Below, one piece after another: positions 24,741 to 33,053 of a stretch of 39,443 bases of DNA. The position numbers and the translations under genes were made by a program. Source of the stretch: Chloroflexota bacterium (GTDB lineage: Bacteria > Chloroflexota > Anaerolineae > Anaerolineales > UBA11858). Under the pieces are notes generated by a model that did no database searches, had not been told where the DNA came from, and saw only the letters and a list, made by a program, of their open reading frames with translations. The stretch's first letter is position 1. The number at the start of each line of letters is the position of its first letter. Where the stretch lies: the NCBI GenBank assembly GCA_018263575.1, contig JAANWX010000077.1, forward strand, positions 1 through 39,443. Direction: 5' to 3'.

Positions 24741-26334
24741 AGGTTGTCTCCAAGGTAATAACATGATGTGAAAAATCATCCATTGCCCCGGTAGAGGAGA
24801 TGGCGTCCAAAAACCCCATCCCATAGCGGTTGAGAAAATGGGGCAGCGGCAATACCCGTTCCTGGGGACGGTCGCGGGGCAGGAGGGTGTTGCGCAATTG
24901 CCGCAGCTCACCTCGCGAAAATCCCAACTGGCTCAGGCGAGCTTTTCGTGCTCCTTCTTCCAGGTTCTCAATTCCCCGCAGGGCGTTAGAGAGGCCGTAT
25001 TTCCAGGCCTTGCCCAAATTGGGGTCAATCTCCTCAACATAGGGCCGCAAGGGAGCGAAAGCCTCCTCCAATTCCTTACGCGCTGTCTTAAACCTTTCTC
25101 CCGCTTCGGCTTCCGGAATCAGCTCGTTGAAGATGGCCTCAGAGTCAAATTCTCCGCTCAAAATACTGGCCGGGCTGGTTTGATATTTTGCCATGCGCCC
25201 CGCCTCGCGCTCGGAAACCACGCTGTACGTTTGGCGAGGATAATAAAGCGGCTGCGGCAGATTGAAGAATTCGTAGAGAGGTTTGAGCATGGCGTGGTAG
25301 GAAGTTTCTCCAGGGCCGAGAACGCTGGCGATGATGGGGAGGAGAGAATCGGCCAGGAGGGGACGCAGGGCCACATCGGTGGAGAGCTGCTGGGGGGAGA
25401 GGTCTCCCGCTGGGGGATGGCCGTTCCCGCCCCGCGCACGGTTGCCTCCGGCCTCCACCCGCACCCGGCGGCCGGCCTCCCCAAATGTGTAGAGTCTCCC
25501 CGCGCGGTCAGCGTCCAGGGCGGGAGCGTAGCCATCCTCCGCCAACTGACCGGCTACCTGGCCCAACCGGCGACCAATCTCCCCCCTTCCACGCAAAACA
25601 GATTGAAAGAAATCCGCCGCGAGAGGGCGCAGGAGGCGCGGCTCCACAATCACCAGGCCGCTATCAGCGAAAAGCCGCGCCCAGAAACGCGCCAGCCAGT
25701 GGCTATAATTTTTTTCCGGTTGTGGGGCGAATAAGGTTTTAATTTCCGGGAGATTCGGTCCTGCGGGAGAGAGTTTCTGAAAATAATCCTCATAAGCGCG
25801 TTGGATATTTTCAGTGATAGGCATACGCTCGATGGGTTGTCCGGCCCCATCCCATCCAAATTTAACCTCGCCAACCTCGCCGTCGGGTTTGAAGAAGTAA
25901 GCGTGGTTTATCTCGTCAAAGTCGTGGTCTTCGCTGGCCAACCAAAAGATAGGGATAACGCGCTTCCCCAATGTGCTTTGGAGATGCTCCGCCAGGCGGA
26001 TGGTGGTGATAATTTTATAAGCAACGTAAACCGGGCCGCCTAAAAACCCGGCCTGTTGTCCGCCAATCACGCAAAACGTGGCGGGGTCGGCCAGGGCGCG
26101 GGCATTTTCCATGGCGCGGGAACCTGATCCCAGTTGGGCGTTATAGTCGCCCAGTATGCGGGCCAGTTCTTGGCGCGGGTAGGGGTGATGTTTTCGGCCC
26201 TCGAAGGCGGCGGGAAAATCTAAGGGGCCATGGGTGAAATATTTTGCCGCGTTCCCTGTGCCGGAGAGATAGTCTAAGTAAAGCTTCCTGTCTGCCAGGG
26301 CTGGCATGTTTTTGGGATCGATTTTTATTGTCAT
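24727..26334 (-). CDS. bshC: Bacillithiol biosynthesis cysteine-adding enzyme BshC
   Basis: A 535-residue protein close to the family length of about 540. It is thought to add cysteine to GlcN-malate, the last step of bacillithiol synthesis. Family motifs are FCVIGGQQAGFLGGPVYVAY, IPIFWLASEDHDFDEINHAY, VLGPGETSYHAMLKPLYEFF and LYYPRQTYSVVSE. A coiled-coil-like segment spans roughly residues 400-490. The ATG at 26334 matches the family start, but no Shine-Dalgarno is visible. The 120-bp repeat ends only about 30 bases upstream, so the promoter may lie in or before it. First gene of bshCBA. Confidence 0.93.
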   Translation of the reverse strand: MTIKIDPKNMPALADRKLYLDYLSGTGNAAKYFTHGPLDFPAAFEGRKHHPYPRQELARILGDYNAQLGSGSRAMENARALADPATFCVIGGQQAGFLGGPVYVAYKIITTIRLAEHLQSTLGKRVIPIFWLASEDHDFDEINHAYFFKPDGEVGEVKFGWDGAGQPIERMPITENIQRAYEDYFQKLSPAGPNLPEIKTLFAPQPEKNYSHWLARFWARLFADSGLVIVEPRLLRPLAADFFQSVLRGRGEIGRRLGQVAGQLAEDGYAPALDADRAGRLYTFGEAGRRVRVEAGGNRARGGNGHPPAGDLSPQQLSTDVALRPLLADSLLPIIASVLGPGETSYHAMLKPLYEFFNLPQPLYYPRQTYSVVSEREAGRMAKYQTSPASILSGEFDSEAIFNELIPEAEAGERFKTARKELEEAFAPLRPYVEEIDPNLGKAWKYGLSNALRGIENLEEGARKARLSQLGFSRGELRQLRNTLLPRDRPQERVLPLPHFLNRYGMGFLDAISSTGAMDDFSHHVITLETTYDKR

Positions 26335-26365
26335 AATTTTGTAAGTGTTCACCACCCCAAAGAGA

Positions 26366-26485
26366 TAGACTTCAAAAGTCTTCCAAATAGAGCTTGGTGG
26401 ACCCATAAGTTCAAAACCGCTTATGAAACTTCTCTTAAAACATCCTCTGAGACTTTTGAAGTTTGCTCTAGGGGAAGGGGCTGAA
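26366..26485. repeat. 120-bp dispersed repeat, copy 2
   Basis: Four-mismatch copy of 1-120, in the same orientation, with the same hairpin arms. It lies directly upstream of bshC in the 26335-26922 intergenic stretch. Confidence 0.92.
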
Positions 26486-26546
26486 CTCCTTATACCAGAA
26501 ATTCTTTACGGATGAGACAAGATTTCTACTGAAAATCATGAACTTT

Positions 26547-26788
26547 AACGCAGAGACGGGGAGAAGCAAAGACGCAGGGTTTTTATTTTTGTTGGGTCTT
26601 TAGGAATTCACGGGGTTCTGCATTAGTCTCTGCTCTGAGGGGATTGCCAAATCCCCGTATGTGGTGGTGTGGTGCATTCGCTACCCAGATATGGTTTGGA
26701 TTTGGCAATCCATACCGAGCACCCCGTGAAATCCCAAAGAGCCTTTTTGTTTTTTCTCTGCGCCTCTGCTTCCCTGCGGCTCTGCGTT
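26547..26788. mobile_element. Large imperfect palindrome, MITE-like
   Basis: The ends are AACGCAGAG (26547-26555) and CTCTGCGTT (26780-26788). The pairing continues imperfectly inward (AGAAGC with GCTTC; TCACGGGGT with ACCCCGTGA). Near the centre are GGATTGCCAAATCC and GGATTTGGCAATCC. It has no open frame, and is probably a non-autonomous element or hairpin repeat between bshC and the methyltransferase gene. Confidence 0.65.
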
Positions 26789-26903
26789 GAATCTTGTCGG
26801 TTTGAGGCGAAGCTTCGTTAGATGGTTACATAATTTTTTCAAAATTCGCTGTGGCCGCTCGGTGGGACACCTTCGCTATCCCCTATTTCCGTGGCCGCTC
26901 AGT

Positions 26904-26928
26904 GGCGAGTTAGCAACTCGCCTTACAT
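26904..26928. repeat. Short palindromic repeat GGCGAGTT-agc-AACTCGCC + TTACAT
   Basis: Variant of the element at 16429, 19893 and 28452. Its TTACAT forms, on the minus strand, the last ATG codon and TAA stop of the methyltransferase gene, with the hairpin immediately after the stop. Confidence 0.85.
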
Positions 26929-27681
26929 GCGATTGCCTTTCTCACCCGCCAGGATCAACCGCTCGCTCTGGGGAGTGAACTTTTCCCCATCCAACGCGCC
27001 GTAGCAGCGGATGTTGGTGAAGTTGGCCTTTTGGAATCGCGCCGCCATCTCTGGCGAGGAGTAAAGGCGCACTGATTCGTGAAAACGGCTTTGTCCTTCC
27101 TCGGTGGTGACGGTGGTCGTTTTTTCGACGCGGCGACAATCCTCCGTCAGGCAGCGCACGTTTTTGACGTGCCCGGCGGGGATGTTTTTTTCATCGCGGG
27201 GGACAAGGTTGGCGATCACCCGCTCCTGGTTGAGGTAGTCCAACAAAAAAACTCCCCCCGGGCGCAGGGCGCGGTGGGCGGCGGTCAATACGGCCTGATT
27301 ATCCTCATCAGCCTCGAAATACCCGAAGGAGGTAAAAAAGGAAAGGATCCCGGCAAAGTGATTCTGATAAGGGATGGAACGCATGTCGGCCCGAACGAGG
27401 GCGACCGAACTGGGTGACTTCGTATTTGATTCAACAAGACGTTGGCGGGTCACTTGCAGTAACTCATCCGAAAGGTCTAGGCCAACCAAATCTTGAAAAC
27501 CCATCTCCCGCAGGACAAGGAGATGCCGGCCTGCCCCGCAGCAGAGGTCTAGCAAAGGTTCCTCTTTGGCGAGGGAGAGTGTGTCAACAGCGGCCCGGAC
27601 ATTGGCACGGGCTTCGGCTAGATCTCGGTGGGCGTATAGCTTTAGGTAATCACGCCCAAAACTTTCTTCATACCAGGCCAT
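26923..27681 (-). CDS. Class I SAM-dependent methyltransferase
   Basis: A 252-residue soluble Rossmann-fold methyltransferase. Motif I is LLDLCCGAGRHLLVLREMG near residue 43, motif II is LVGLDLSDELL, motif III is VRADMRSIPYQNHFAGILSF, and the post-motif is GGVFLLDYLNQE. The N-terminus WYEESFGRDYLKLYAHRD is common in Methyltransf_11/25 members of Chloroflexi- and Chlorobi-like genomes. The substrate is not determined. Its ATG overlaps the stop of the MBL hydrolase by one base (TAATG). It lies upstream of bshCBA on the same strand, which raises the possibility that it acts on bacillithiol. Its final Met and stop come from a palindromic repeat. Confidence 0.85.
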   Translation of the reverse strand: MAWYEESFGRDYLKLYAHRDLAEARANVRAAVDTLSLAKEEPLLDLCCGAGRHLLVLREMGFQDLVGLDLSDELLQVTRQRLVESNTKSPSSVALVRADMRSIPYQNHFAGILSFFTSFGYFEADEDNQAVLTAAHRALRPGGVFLLDYLNQERVIANLVPRDEKNIPAGHVKNVRCLTEDCRRVEKTTTVTTEEGQSRFHESVRLYSSPEMAARFQKANFTNIRCYGALDGEKFTPQSERLILAGEKGNRM

Positions 27682-28322
27682 TAGGCAATCCCATGTTCCT
27701 TTTTGTAGGCAGCCCAGTTCTTCTTGAGGTGCACAAAGGCCTCGAAGTCGGGCTGAATGAGAAATGGATTGCTCTCGCGTTCGTGGGCAATGGTGGATTG
27801 AGGTGCGGTTCCGTAGTCGTGGCCGGGGAAGACGCGGGTCTCGTCGGGCAGGGCAAGGAGCTTTTCGTGCAGGGAGTGGTATTCAGCCTTGGCCCCATCT
27901 CCCAGGTCGGTGCCGCCCACCTTGCCCACAAAGAGAGTGTCACCCGTAAAAACGGCATCGCCAACCACGAGGCAGATTGCATCTGGTGTGTGGCCCGGGG
28001 TGTGGAGGACGGTGACAGCCAGATTCCCCAGCGGGAAGCGTGCGCCATCCTCAACGGTGAGGCCCGTTTCCGGGTCAAGATCGCCCAGCAGCAGGGGCGG
28101 CTTCTCTACCAGCTTCTGAATGGTGGCGTTGCCGTTGGTGTGGTCATAGTGGTTGTGGGTGTTGAAAATATACTCGATTTCATACCCTTCCTCACGGGCA
28201 AAGTTGACGATGCTTTCAGGCGAGAAAGCGGGGTCTATGACGGCGGCTTTAGCGGTCTCTTCGTCAGCGACCAGGTAGCCAAAATTGCGGTCCCCGCCTA
28301 CGCGAAATTGTTTTATGAACAT
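27681..28322 (-). CDS. MBL-fold hydrolase, glyoxalase II-like
   Basis: A 213-residue metallo-beta-lactamase fold protein. [13 protein letters not shown] is the HxHxDH site, [13 protein letters not shown] the second histidine region, [16 protein letters not shown] the bridging Asp region, and [17 protein letters not shown] the last histidine. A C-terminal NPFL segment is as in hydroxyacylglutathione hydrolases. It likely hydrolyses a thiol ester, perhaps a bacillithiol conjugate given the neighbourhood (inference); persulfide dioxygenase activity is less likely from the motifs. GGAGG precedes the ATG at 28322. It is coupled to the downstream methyltransferase gene. Confidence 0.88.
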   Translation of the reverse strand: MFIKQFRVGGDRNFGYLVADEETAKAAVIDPAFSPESIVNFAREEGYEIEYIFNTHNHYDHTNGNATIQKLVEKPPLLLGDLDPETGLTVEDGARFPLGNLAVTVLHTPGHTPDAICLVVGDAVFTGDTLFVGKVGGTDLGDGAKAEYHSLHEKLLALPDETRVFPGHDYGTAPQSTIAHERESNPFLIQPDFEAFVHLKKNWAAYKKEHGIA

Positions 28323-28385
28323 AATTCCTCCAAAATAAAGCCACTCTCGTGGCTTAGTACAAACGCCGAATTTCCAATCGGCGTA

Positions 28386-28476
28386 ACTTCTCAATATTCC
28401 GGGGAAATGTAGGTCGAAATGGTATTTCGGTGCAAAGTTGCACTTTGCCTTGGCGATTTACCAAATCGCCCTACAT
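28386..28476. repeat. Composite palindromic repeat, copy B
   Basis: Same order of parts as 19839-19917: ACTTCTCAATATTC, a 12-base insertion, GCAAAGT-TGC-ACTTTGC, GGCGATTT-acc-AAATCGCC (28452-28470), CTACAT. It lies between the MBL gene start and the clpC terminator. A fragment of the first part (TTTTCAATATTCTGGGGAA) recurs near 39270. Confidence 0.87.
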
Positions 28477-28510
28477 TAGCCCCCTATTTTTTGAGATGAT
28501 ACAAATTGGC

Positions 28511-28550
28511 CATATAAAAACAGCGTGCTAAGGTGAGTCAGCACGCTGTT
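28511..28550 (-). terminator. Rho-independent terminator of clpC
   Basis: Perfect 11-bp stem, AACAGCGTGCT (28519-28529) with AGCACGCTGTT (28540-28550). On the minus strand it is followed by a T-rich stretch, 24 bases after the clpC stop. Confidence 0.9.
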
Positions 28551-28573
28551 GGTTGTTGAAAAAGGTCTCGTGC

Positions 28574-31105
28574 TTACCCTACTGGGAGGGGGTCGTCGTC
28601 CATTTCGGCGAGAGTCTCCAGGTCTAACTCTTCAGCTTTTTTGAGGATGATTTCATCTTCTTCCTCTTCATCTTCGCTGATTTCGGCGTCGACAAGTACG
28701 GTGTCGCCCATCTTGAAGTCGCCAGCGAGGATAGCGTCCGAGAGTTGGTTTTCGATATTTTGCTGTATAGCGCGGCGGAGGGGGCGGGCGCCCATCTCTG
28801 GGTTATAGCCCAACTCGGCCAAAAGGTCCACGCCTTCCGGGGTGATATCGAGGGCCATGCCTTTGGATTGTATGCGTTCGCGCACTTTATCCAATTCCAG
28901 GTAAACGATTTTTCGAATCTCTTCCTGGCTTAGGGTGTGGAAAACGATCATGGAATCAAGCCGGTTGACAAATTCAGGGCGGAAACTTCCCTTGAGTGAG
29001 TCAAGGAGGCTTTTGCGCATAGTCTTGTAGTCGCGCTCAGCGGTGGTCTCATCATCTTGGACAAGCTTGAAGCCCAGGGTGGTTTTTTGTTTGATAAGCT
29101 CAGCCCCAATATTGGAGGTCATGATGACAATGGCATTCCGGAAGTCAACGGTGCGACCTCGAGAATCTGTGATATGACCTTCCTCCATGATTTGGAGAAG
29201 CATATTGTGCACTTCGGGGTGGGCCTTTTCGATTTCGTCAAAGACAACGATGGAGTAAGGTCGGCGGCGGATAGCTTCGGTGAGTTGCCCGGCATCGTCG
29301 TAGCCGATGTATCCAGGGGGCGCTCCCACCAGGCGGCTCACTGTGTGGCGCTCTGTGAATTCCGACATGTCGAGTTGGATGAGGGACTCTTCACTATTGA
29401 AGAGGAATTTTGCCAAGGCTTTGGTGAGTTCAGTTTTACCAACACCGGTAGGCCCAAGGAATATGTAGGAACCAACTGGCCGCTTGGGGTCTTTTAGACC
29501 CGCTCTTGCGCGGCGAACAGCCTCGGAGATGGTCTCAACAGCTTCGTCTTGCCCTACGATGTAATTGTGCAGTTCCTCTTCCATGGTCAAGAGGCGATCG
29601 GTCTCTTCTTGCTCAAGTTCAGTTGTGGGAACGCCTGTCCACATTGAAACCACTTCGGCGATGTCTTCATGGGAGACGGTGGGGCTGCTGTCACGATCCC
29701 AAGCCAGCTTGATCTCTTTTAGTTCATCTGTGAGATCAGCTTCTTGGTTTTCAAGGTTATCAATCGCCGTGTTGTTTTCTTCTTCCAGAGCGGCTTTGAG
29801 TTCTTTTCTGATTTTGCGAAGTTTGCCAACAACTTCTTTGGCCGTTTCTCCGATGGGGTTCTTGTACATGCGAACCCGGGAGGCGGCTTCATCCATAAGG
29901 TCTATGGCTTTATCAGGCAAGTAGCGATCCGAAACATAGCGTGCCGAGAGGCGAGTAGCGGATTCTAAGGCTTCGTCGTTGATGTTTAATTGGTGATGTT
30001 CTTCGTAAGGAGGGCGAATGCCCCGTAAGATGTCGATAGTTTCTTCTTCTGTGGGTTCTTCGACCGTGATGGGTTGGAAGCGCCGTTCTAGGGCGGCGTC
30101 GCTTTCGATGTGTTTGCGGTACTCGTCCATGGTGGTCGCGCCCACTACCTGAAGCTCACCCCGCGCCAGGGCGGGTTTGAGGATGTTGGCGGCATCCATT
30201 GACGAGCCGGCAGACCCGGCCCCCACCAACATGTGAACCTCATCAATGAAGAGAATGGATTCAATGGTTTTCAATTCAGCGATAATGCGTTTGAGACGCT
30301 CTTCGAATTGACCCCGGTACATGGTCCCCGCGACCAATGAGCCCAAGTCTAATTGGAGGACTTTTTGCCCCAACAGGGGAGCAGGGACTTCGCCATCCGT
30401 AATGCGCTGGGTGAGGCCTTCGACGATGGCCGTTTTGCCAACCCCTGGTTCGCCAATCAGGGCGGGATTGTTTTTGGTGCGGCGAGCCAATATTTGAATG
30501 ACGCGCTCAATTTCTGTTTGGCGTCCGACAACAGGGTCTAGCTTGTCTTCTTCCGCCATTTCGGTCAGGTTGATAACGAGCTGGTCGACCATGGGGGTCT
30601 TGGATTTGGACTTTTTTGAGCGTTTGGAAGCCCGGGCACGCTCTTTCTTTCGTTGGCGTGATTCTTGGACTTCTTGGATGACGCGCAGGGTTTGTCTGCG
30701 GACTTGTTTGGGCGTGATCCCAAATTCCTCTAAGACTTCTACAGCAAACCCTTTATCGTATTCCATGAGGGCCAGCAAAATGTGTTCAACGCCAATGTAG
30801 TGATGTTTTAATTTCCGTGCCTCTTGAACCGCTAATTCCAAAACGCGCTGTGTCCCAGCGGAAAGCGCCAGTGCCTTTCCGACAAATTCTCCGTATCCTT
30901 TGATGTCTTCGATGACGACCAGGACATTTTGAATATCCAGGCCCAATTCTCGTAAGACTTTCCCCGCGATGCCCCCCTTATCACGTATTAACCCCAATAA
31001 AAGGTGTTCGGTGCCGATTTGGGCATGGCGCATTTGTTCTGCTTCTTTATGCGCTATACTCAAAACGCGCCGAGCACGTTGGGTAAATCGTTCCATGTTA
31101 GCCAA
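28574..31105 (-). CDS. clpC: ClpC-type AAA+ unfoldase of the Clp protease
   Basis: An 843-residue Hsp100 ATPase that feeds substrates to ClpP. Two Clp-N repeats cover residues 1-150 ([20 protein letters not shown] is diagnostic). The first AAA domain has [11 protein letters not shown] and [14 protein letters not shown], and a short middle region follows. The second AAA domain has [19 protein letters not shown] and [14 protein letters not shown]. An acidic C-terminal tail ends it (about residues 805-843). The middle region is of the short ClpC type rather than the long ClpB coiled coil. The start is TTG at 31105 because AGGAGG lies six bases upstream; the ATG three codons later has poor spacing. 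Monocistronic with its own terminator. Confidence 0.95.
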   Translation of the reverse strand: MANMERFTQRARRVLSIAHKEAEQMRHAQIGTEHLLLGLIRDKGGIAGKVLRELGLDIQNVLVVIEDIKGYGEFVGKALALSAGTQRVLELAVQEARKLKHHYIGVEHILLALMEYDKGFAVEVLEEFGITPKQVRRQTLRVIQEVQESRQRKKERARASKRSKKSKSKTPMVDQLVINLTEMAEEDKLDPVVGRQTEIERVIQILARRTKNNPALIGEPGVGKTAIVEGLTQRITDGEVPAPLLGQKVLQLDLGSLVAGTMYRGQFEERLKRIIAELKTIESILFIDEVHMLVGAGSAGSSMDAANILKPALARGELQVVGATTMDEYRKHIESDAALERRFQPITVEEPTEEETIDILRGIRPPYEEHHQLNINDEALESATRLSARYVSDRYLPDKAIDLMDEAASRVRMYKNPIGETAKEVVGKLRKIRKELKAALEEENNTAIDNLENQEADLTDELKEIKLAWDRDSSPTVSHEDIAEVVSMWTGVPTTELEQEETDRLLTMEEELHNYIVGQDEAVETISEAVRRARAGLKDPKRPVGSYIFLGPTGVGKTELTKALAKFLFNSEESLIQLDMSEFTERHTVSRLVGAPPGYIGYDDAGQLTEAIRRRPYSIVVFDEIEKAHPEVHNMLLQIMEEGHITDSRGRTVDFRNAIVIMTSNIGAELIKQKTTLGFKLVQDDETTAERDYKTMRKSLLDSLKGSFRPEFVNRLDSMIVFHTLSQEEIRKIVYLELDKVRERIQSKGMALDITPEGVDLLAELGYNPEMGARPLRRAIQQNIENQLSDAILAGDFKMGDTVLVDAEISEDEEEEDEIILKKAEELDLETLAEMDDDPLPVG

Positions 31106-31286
31106 GGTGAACCTCCTGTGATAAGCCTGAAAATGCTCCGGCTTGTGTTGTAGTGATAGGTTTTTAATTTTTCTGGTAATAAGTGCCAGCGTAGGTGTTT
31201 CTTACCATGCACTTTGATTCTACCAAAAATAATTTTGTTTATCGTTGAGAATACGTTTTTTAATAAATATATAATGGAGGAATTTA

Positions 31287-31318
31287 AAGCAAAAAGCGCA
31301 CCTTGGTAAGGTGCGCTT
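31287..31318 (-). terminator. Rho-independent terminator of the S1-domain gene
   Basis: Stem AAGCGCACCTT (31294-31304) with AAGGTGCGCTT (31308-31318) and a three-base loop. On the minus strand it runs into a T stretch, nine bases after the stop. Confidence 0.9.
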
Positions 31319-31326
31319 GGGAAGTA

Positions 31327-32868
31327 TTAGTTTTCTTGTGTTTCTTCCGGCGGTTCTTCGTCTTCGGATTGGTCTTCTTCGTCAGGGTCCTTGTCAGGGG
31401 CCTCGTCCGGGGGGGATTCTTCAGGCTCGGGCGGTGTCTCCTCGTCGGGAGCGGGGGATTGGTCACTTTCGGGAGAGGTTTCCTCGTCCTGCGCGGGGAG
31501 ATCTTCCGGTGTTGGAGATCTTTCCTCGGCGGGCGATTCGTCCCCCTCTGGGGCGGAATCTTCCGGCGGGGCGGGAGTCTCTTCCCCCTCGGGCGATGTT
31601 TCTTCAGGGGGTGAGTCTTCAACTTCTGGGGATGGTTCCTCCCCTTCCCCCTCTTCTTCCGCTTCGATTTCAGCCTGAAGGGCTTGGAGGTCTTGAGATG
31701 CGTAGCGGGGGTCATCCACTTTGGCCAGGCTAAGCCCTATTTGATGTTTTTTGTTGTTAATTTTGATGACGCGCAGGGTCAGGGTGTCCCCAGTGCTGAC
31801 GATTTCTTTGGGGTGACCGATGCGGCGCTGGCTGAGTTCTGAGATGTGGATGAGGCCTTCGATGTCGGTGTTTTCGAGGCGGGCAAAGGCGCCAAAATTT
31901 GTCAGGTTGGTGATTGTGCCCTGCACCAGTCCGCCCTCAGAAAAGGCTTGCATTTCATCCAGCCAGGGATCGGGTTGGAGGGCACGCAAGGAGAGGCCTA
32001 TGCGGCGCTCTTCTTTGTCGATGTTGATGATTTTGACGTCAACTTTTTGGCCTTTTTTGACGACTTTGCCGGGATGGTCAATGTGATCCCAGGAAAGTTC
32101 AGAGATATGTACCAGGCCATCGATGCCCTGAATGTTGACGAAGGCTCCAAAGTTGGCGATGCTGCTGACGTATCCGGAAACGGTGCTGCCGACTTCGAGC
32201 TCTTCCAGGAGTTTGTCTTTGATGGCTTCGCGGGTTTCGCCGATGGCGTCACGCTCAGAGAGCACCAGTCGTCTGCGGTCGCGTTTGACTTCCATGACCT
32301 GGAGTTCGATTTTCTCGCCAACCAGGTGACCCCATCGGTCTTCGGGCGTGGGGCCTTGTTTTTCGCGGAAGACGCTGATGAGCGACCCGGGGACGAAGCC
32401 GCGCAGGTTTCCAAGGGGGACGAGCAGGCCGCCTTTGTTGAAGCCTTCGATGACGGTTTCTATGCTTTCTTTGCTCTCTAGAAGTTCGGCCATCTTTTCC
32501 CAGTCTTGTTCTTCTTTGGCTCGGGTATAAGATAGGACGACGTTGCCATTGGTGTCTTCGGGGTTGAGGACATAGACGGGGATTTCATCTCCCACTTGGA
32601 AGGCTTCTTTGTCTTCTTCAGCAATGTCTTCGAACTCATTTCCGGCGATGATGCCATCTGATTTTGCTTGGACGTCGACCAATATGCTATGGGGCAGGAT
32701 AGAGGTTATGACGCCGGTGCGGAGGTCGCCTTTTTGCGGGAGGTCACCCAGGCCCAGGCCTTCTTGGGCTAAAAGGGTTTCCATGTCCATGGCTTCTTCT
32801 GGGGCGGGGGAGGGGGCTGGGGGGGCAGTTGGCGTTTGCCCGTTGGGGGTTTTCTTCTCTTCTTCCAT
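31327..32868 (-). CDS. rpsA: Multi-S1-domain RNA-binding protein (ribosomal protein S1-like)
   Basis: A 513-residue protein with four S1 repeats starting near residues 47, 130, 225 and 312. The last two are the best conserved (ANFGAFVNIQGIDGLVHISE, then TNFGAFARLENTDIEGLIHI). It probably aids mRNA binding by the 30S subunit. Residues 1-40 are Pro-rich. Residues 400-513 are an extreme Glu/Asp/Pro/Ser tail with only one Lys and one Arg, which is unusual for S1. The ATG at 32868 (MEEEKK) is taken because the promoter lies inside the longer open frame; the Shine-Dalgarno (TTGGAG) is distant. Confidence 0.9.
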   Translation of the reverse strand: MEEEKKTPNGQTPTAPPAPSPAPEEAMDMETLLAQEGLGLGDLPQKGDLRTGVITSILPHSILVDVQAKSDGIIAGNEFEDIAEEDKEAFQVGDEIPVYVLNPEDTNGNVVLSYTRAKEEQDWEKMAELLESKESIETVIEGFNKGGLLVPLGNLRGFVPGSLISVFREKQGPTPEDRWGHLVGEKIELQVMEVKRDRRRLVLSERDAIGETREAIKDKLLEELEVGSTVSGYVSSIANFGAFVNIQGIDGLVHISELSWDHIDHPGKVVKKGQKVDVKIINIDKEERRIGLSLRALQPDPWLDEMQAFSEGGLVQGTITNLTNFGAFARLENTDIEGLIHISELSQRRIGHPKEIVSTGDTLTLRVIKINNKKHQIGLSLAKVDDPRYASQDLQALQAEIEAEEEGEGEEPSPEVEDSPPEETSPEGEETPAPPEDSAPEGDESPAEERSPTPEDLPAQDEETSPESDQSPAPDEETPPEPEESPPDEAPDKDPDEEDQSEDEEPPEETQEN

Positions 32869-32907
32869 GTAGTTTACACACTCCAAGAATAAAATATTAA
32901 CACTTAC

Positions 32908-32936
32908 ATTATACAGTGCATGGTTTGAGTTGGCAA
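32908..32936 (-). promoter_or_regulatory. Promoter of the S1-domain gene
   Basis: On the minus strand, TTGCCA (32936-32931), a 17-base spacer and perfect TATAAT (32913-32908). It leaves a leader of about 35 bases and rules out the longer upstream reading frame. Confidence 0.8.
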
Positions 32937-33018
32937 CCTTTGGAGAGAAAGTTCTCCGTGTTTTTTTGGATACGGAAGGCGCGGAAGGCAGGGAGGTTGT
33001 TTTGCGCCAGAAACAGTC

Positions 33019-33047
33019 TTGACGTATTGACATAACGTAAATACAAT
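33019..33047 (+). promoter_or_regulatory. Promoter of brnTA, probably leaderless
   Basis: TTGACG (33019-33024), a 17-base spacer and TACAAT (33042-33047). Only six bases (GACTGT) separate the -10 box from the brnT ATG. The spacer contains TTGACATAACGT, which may be part of an autoregulatory site. Confidence 0.77.
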
Positions 33048-33053
33048 GACTGT

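Noticed and set aside
24838-25734. Plus-strand frame of 298 codons
   Set aside because: Lies wholly antisense to bshC, which has clear family motifs. No ribosome-binding site or recognisable domain; a codon-structure shadow.
27414-28412. Plus-strand frame of 332 codons
   Set aside because: Antisense to the methyltransferase and MBL hydrolase, both with catalytic motifs. The translation shows no domain.
31110-31260. Possible heat-shock operator (CIRCE) upstream of clpC
   Set aside because: No TTAGCACTC-N9-GAGTGCTAA inverted repeat found; TGGCACTTATTACCA is only superficially similar.
31303-31733. Overlapping plus-strand frames opposite the S1 gene tail
   Set aside because: They arise from the biased Glu/Pro/Ser codons of the acidic tail on the other strand.
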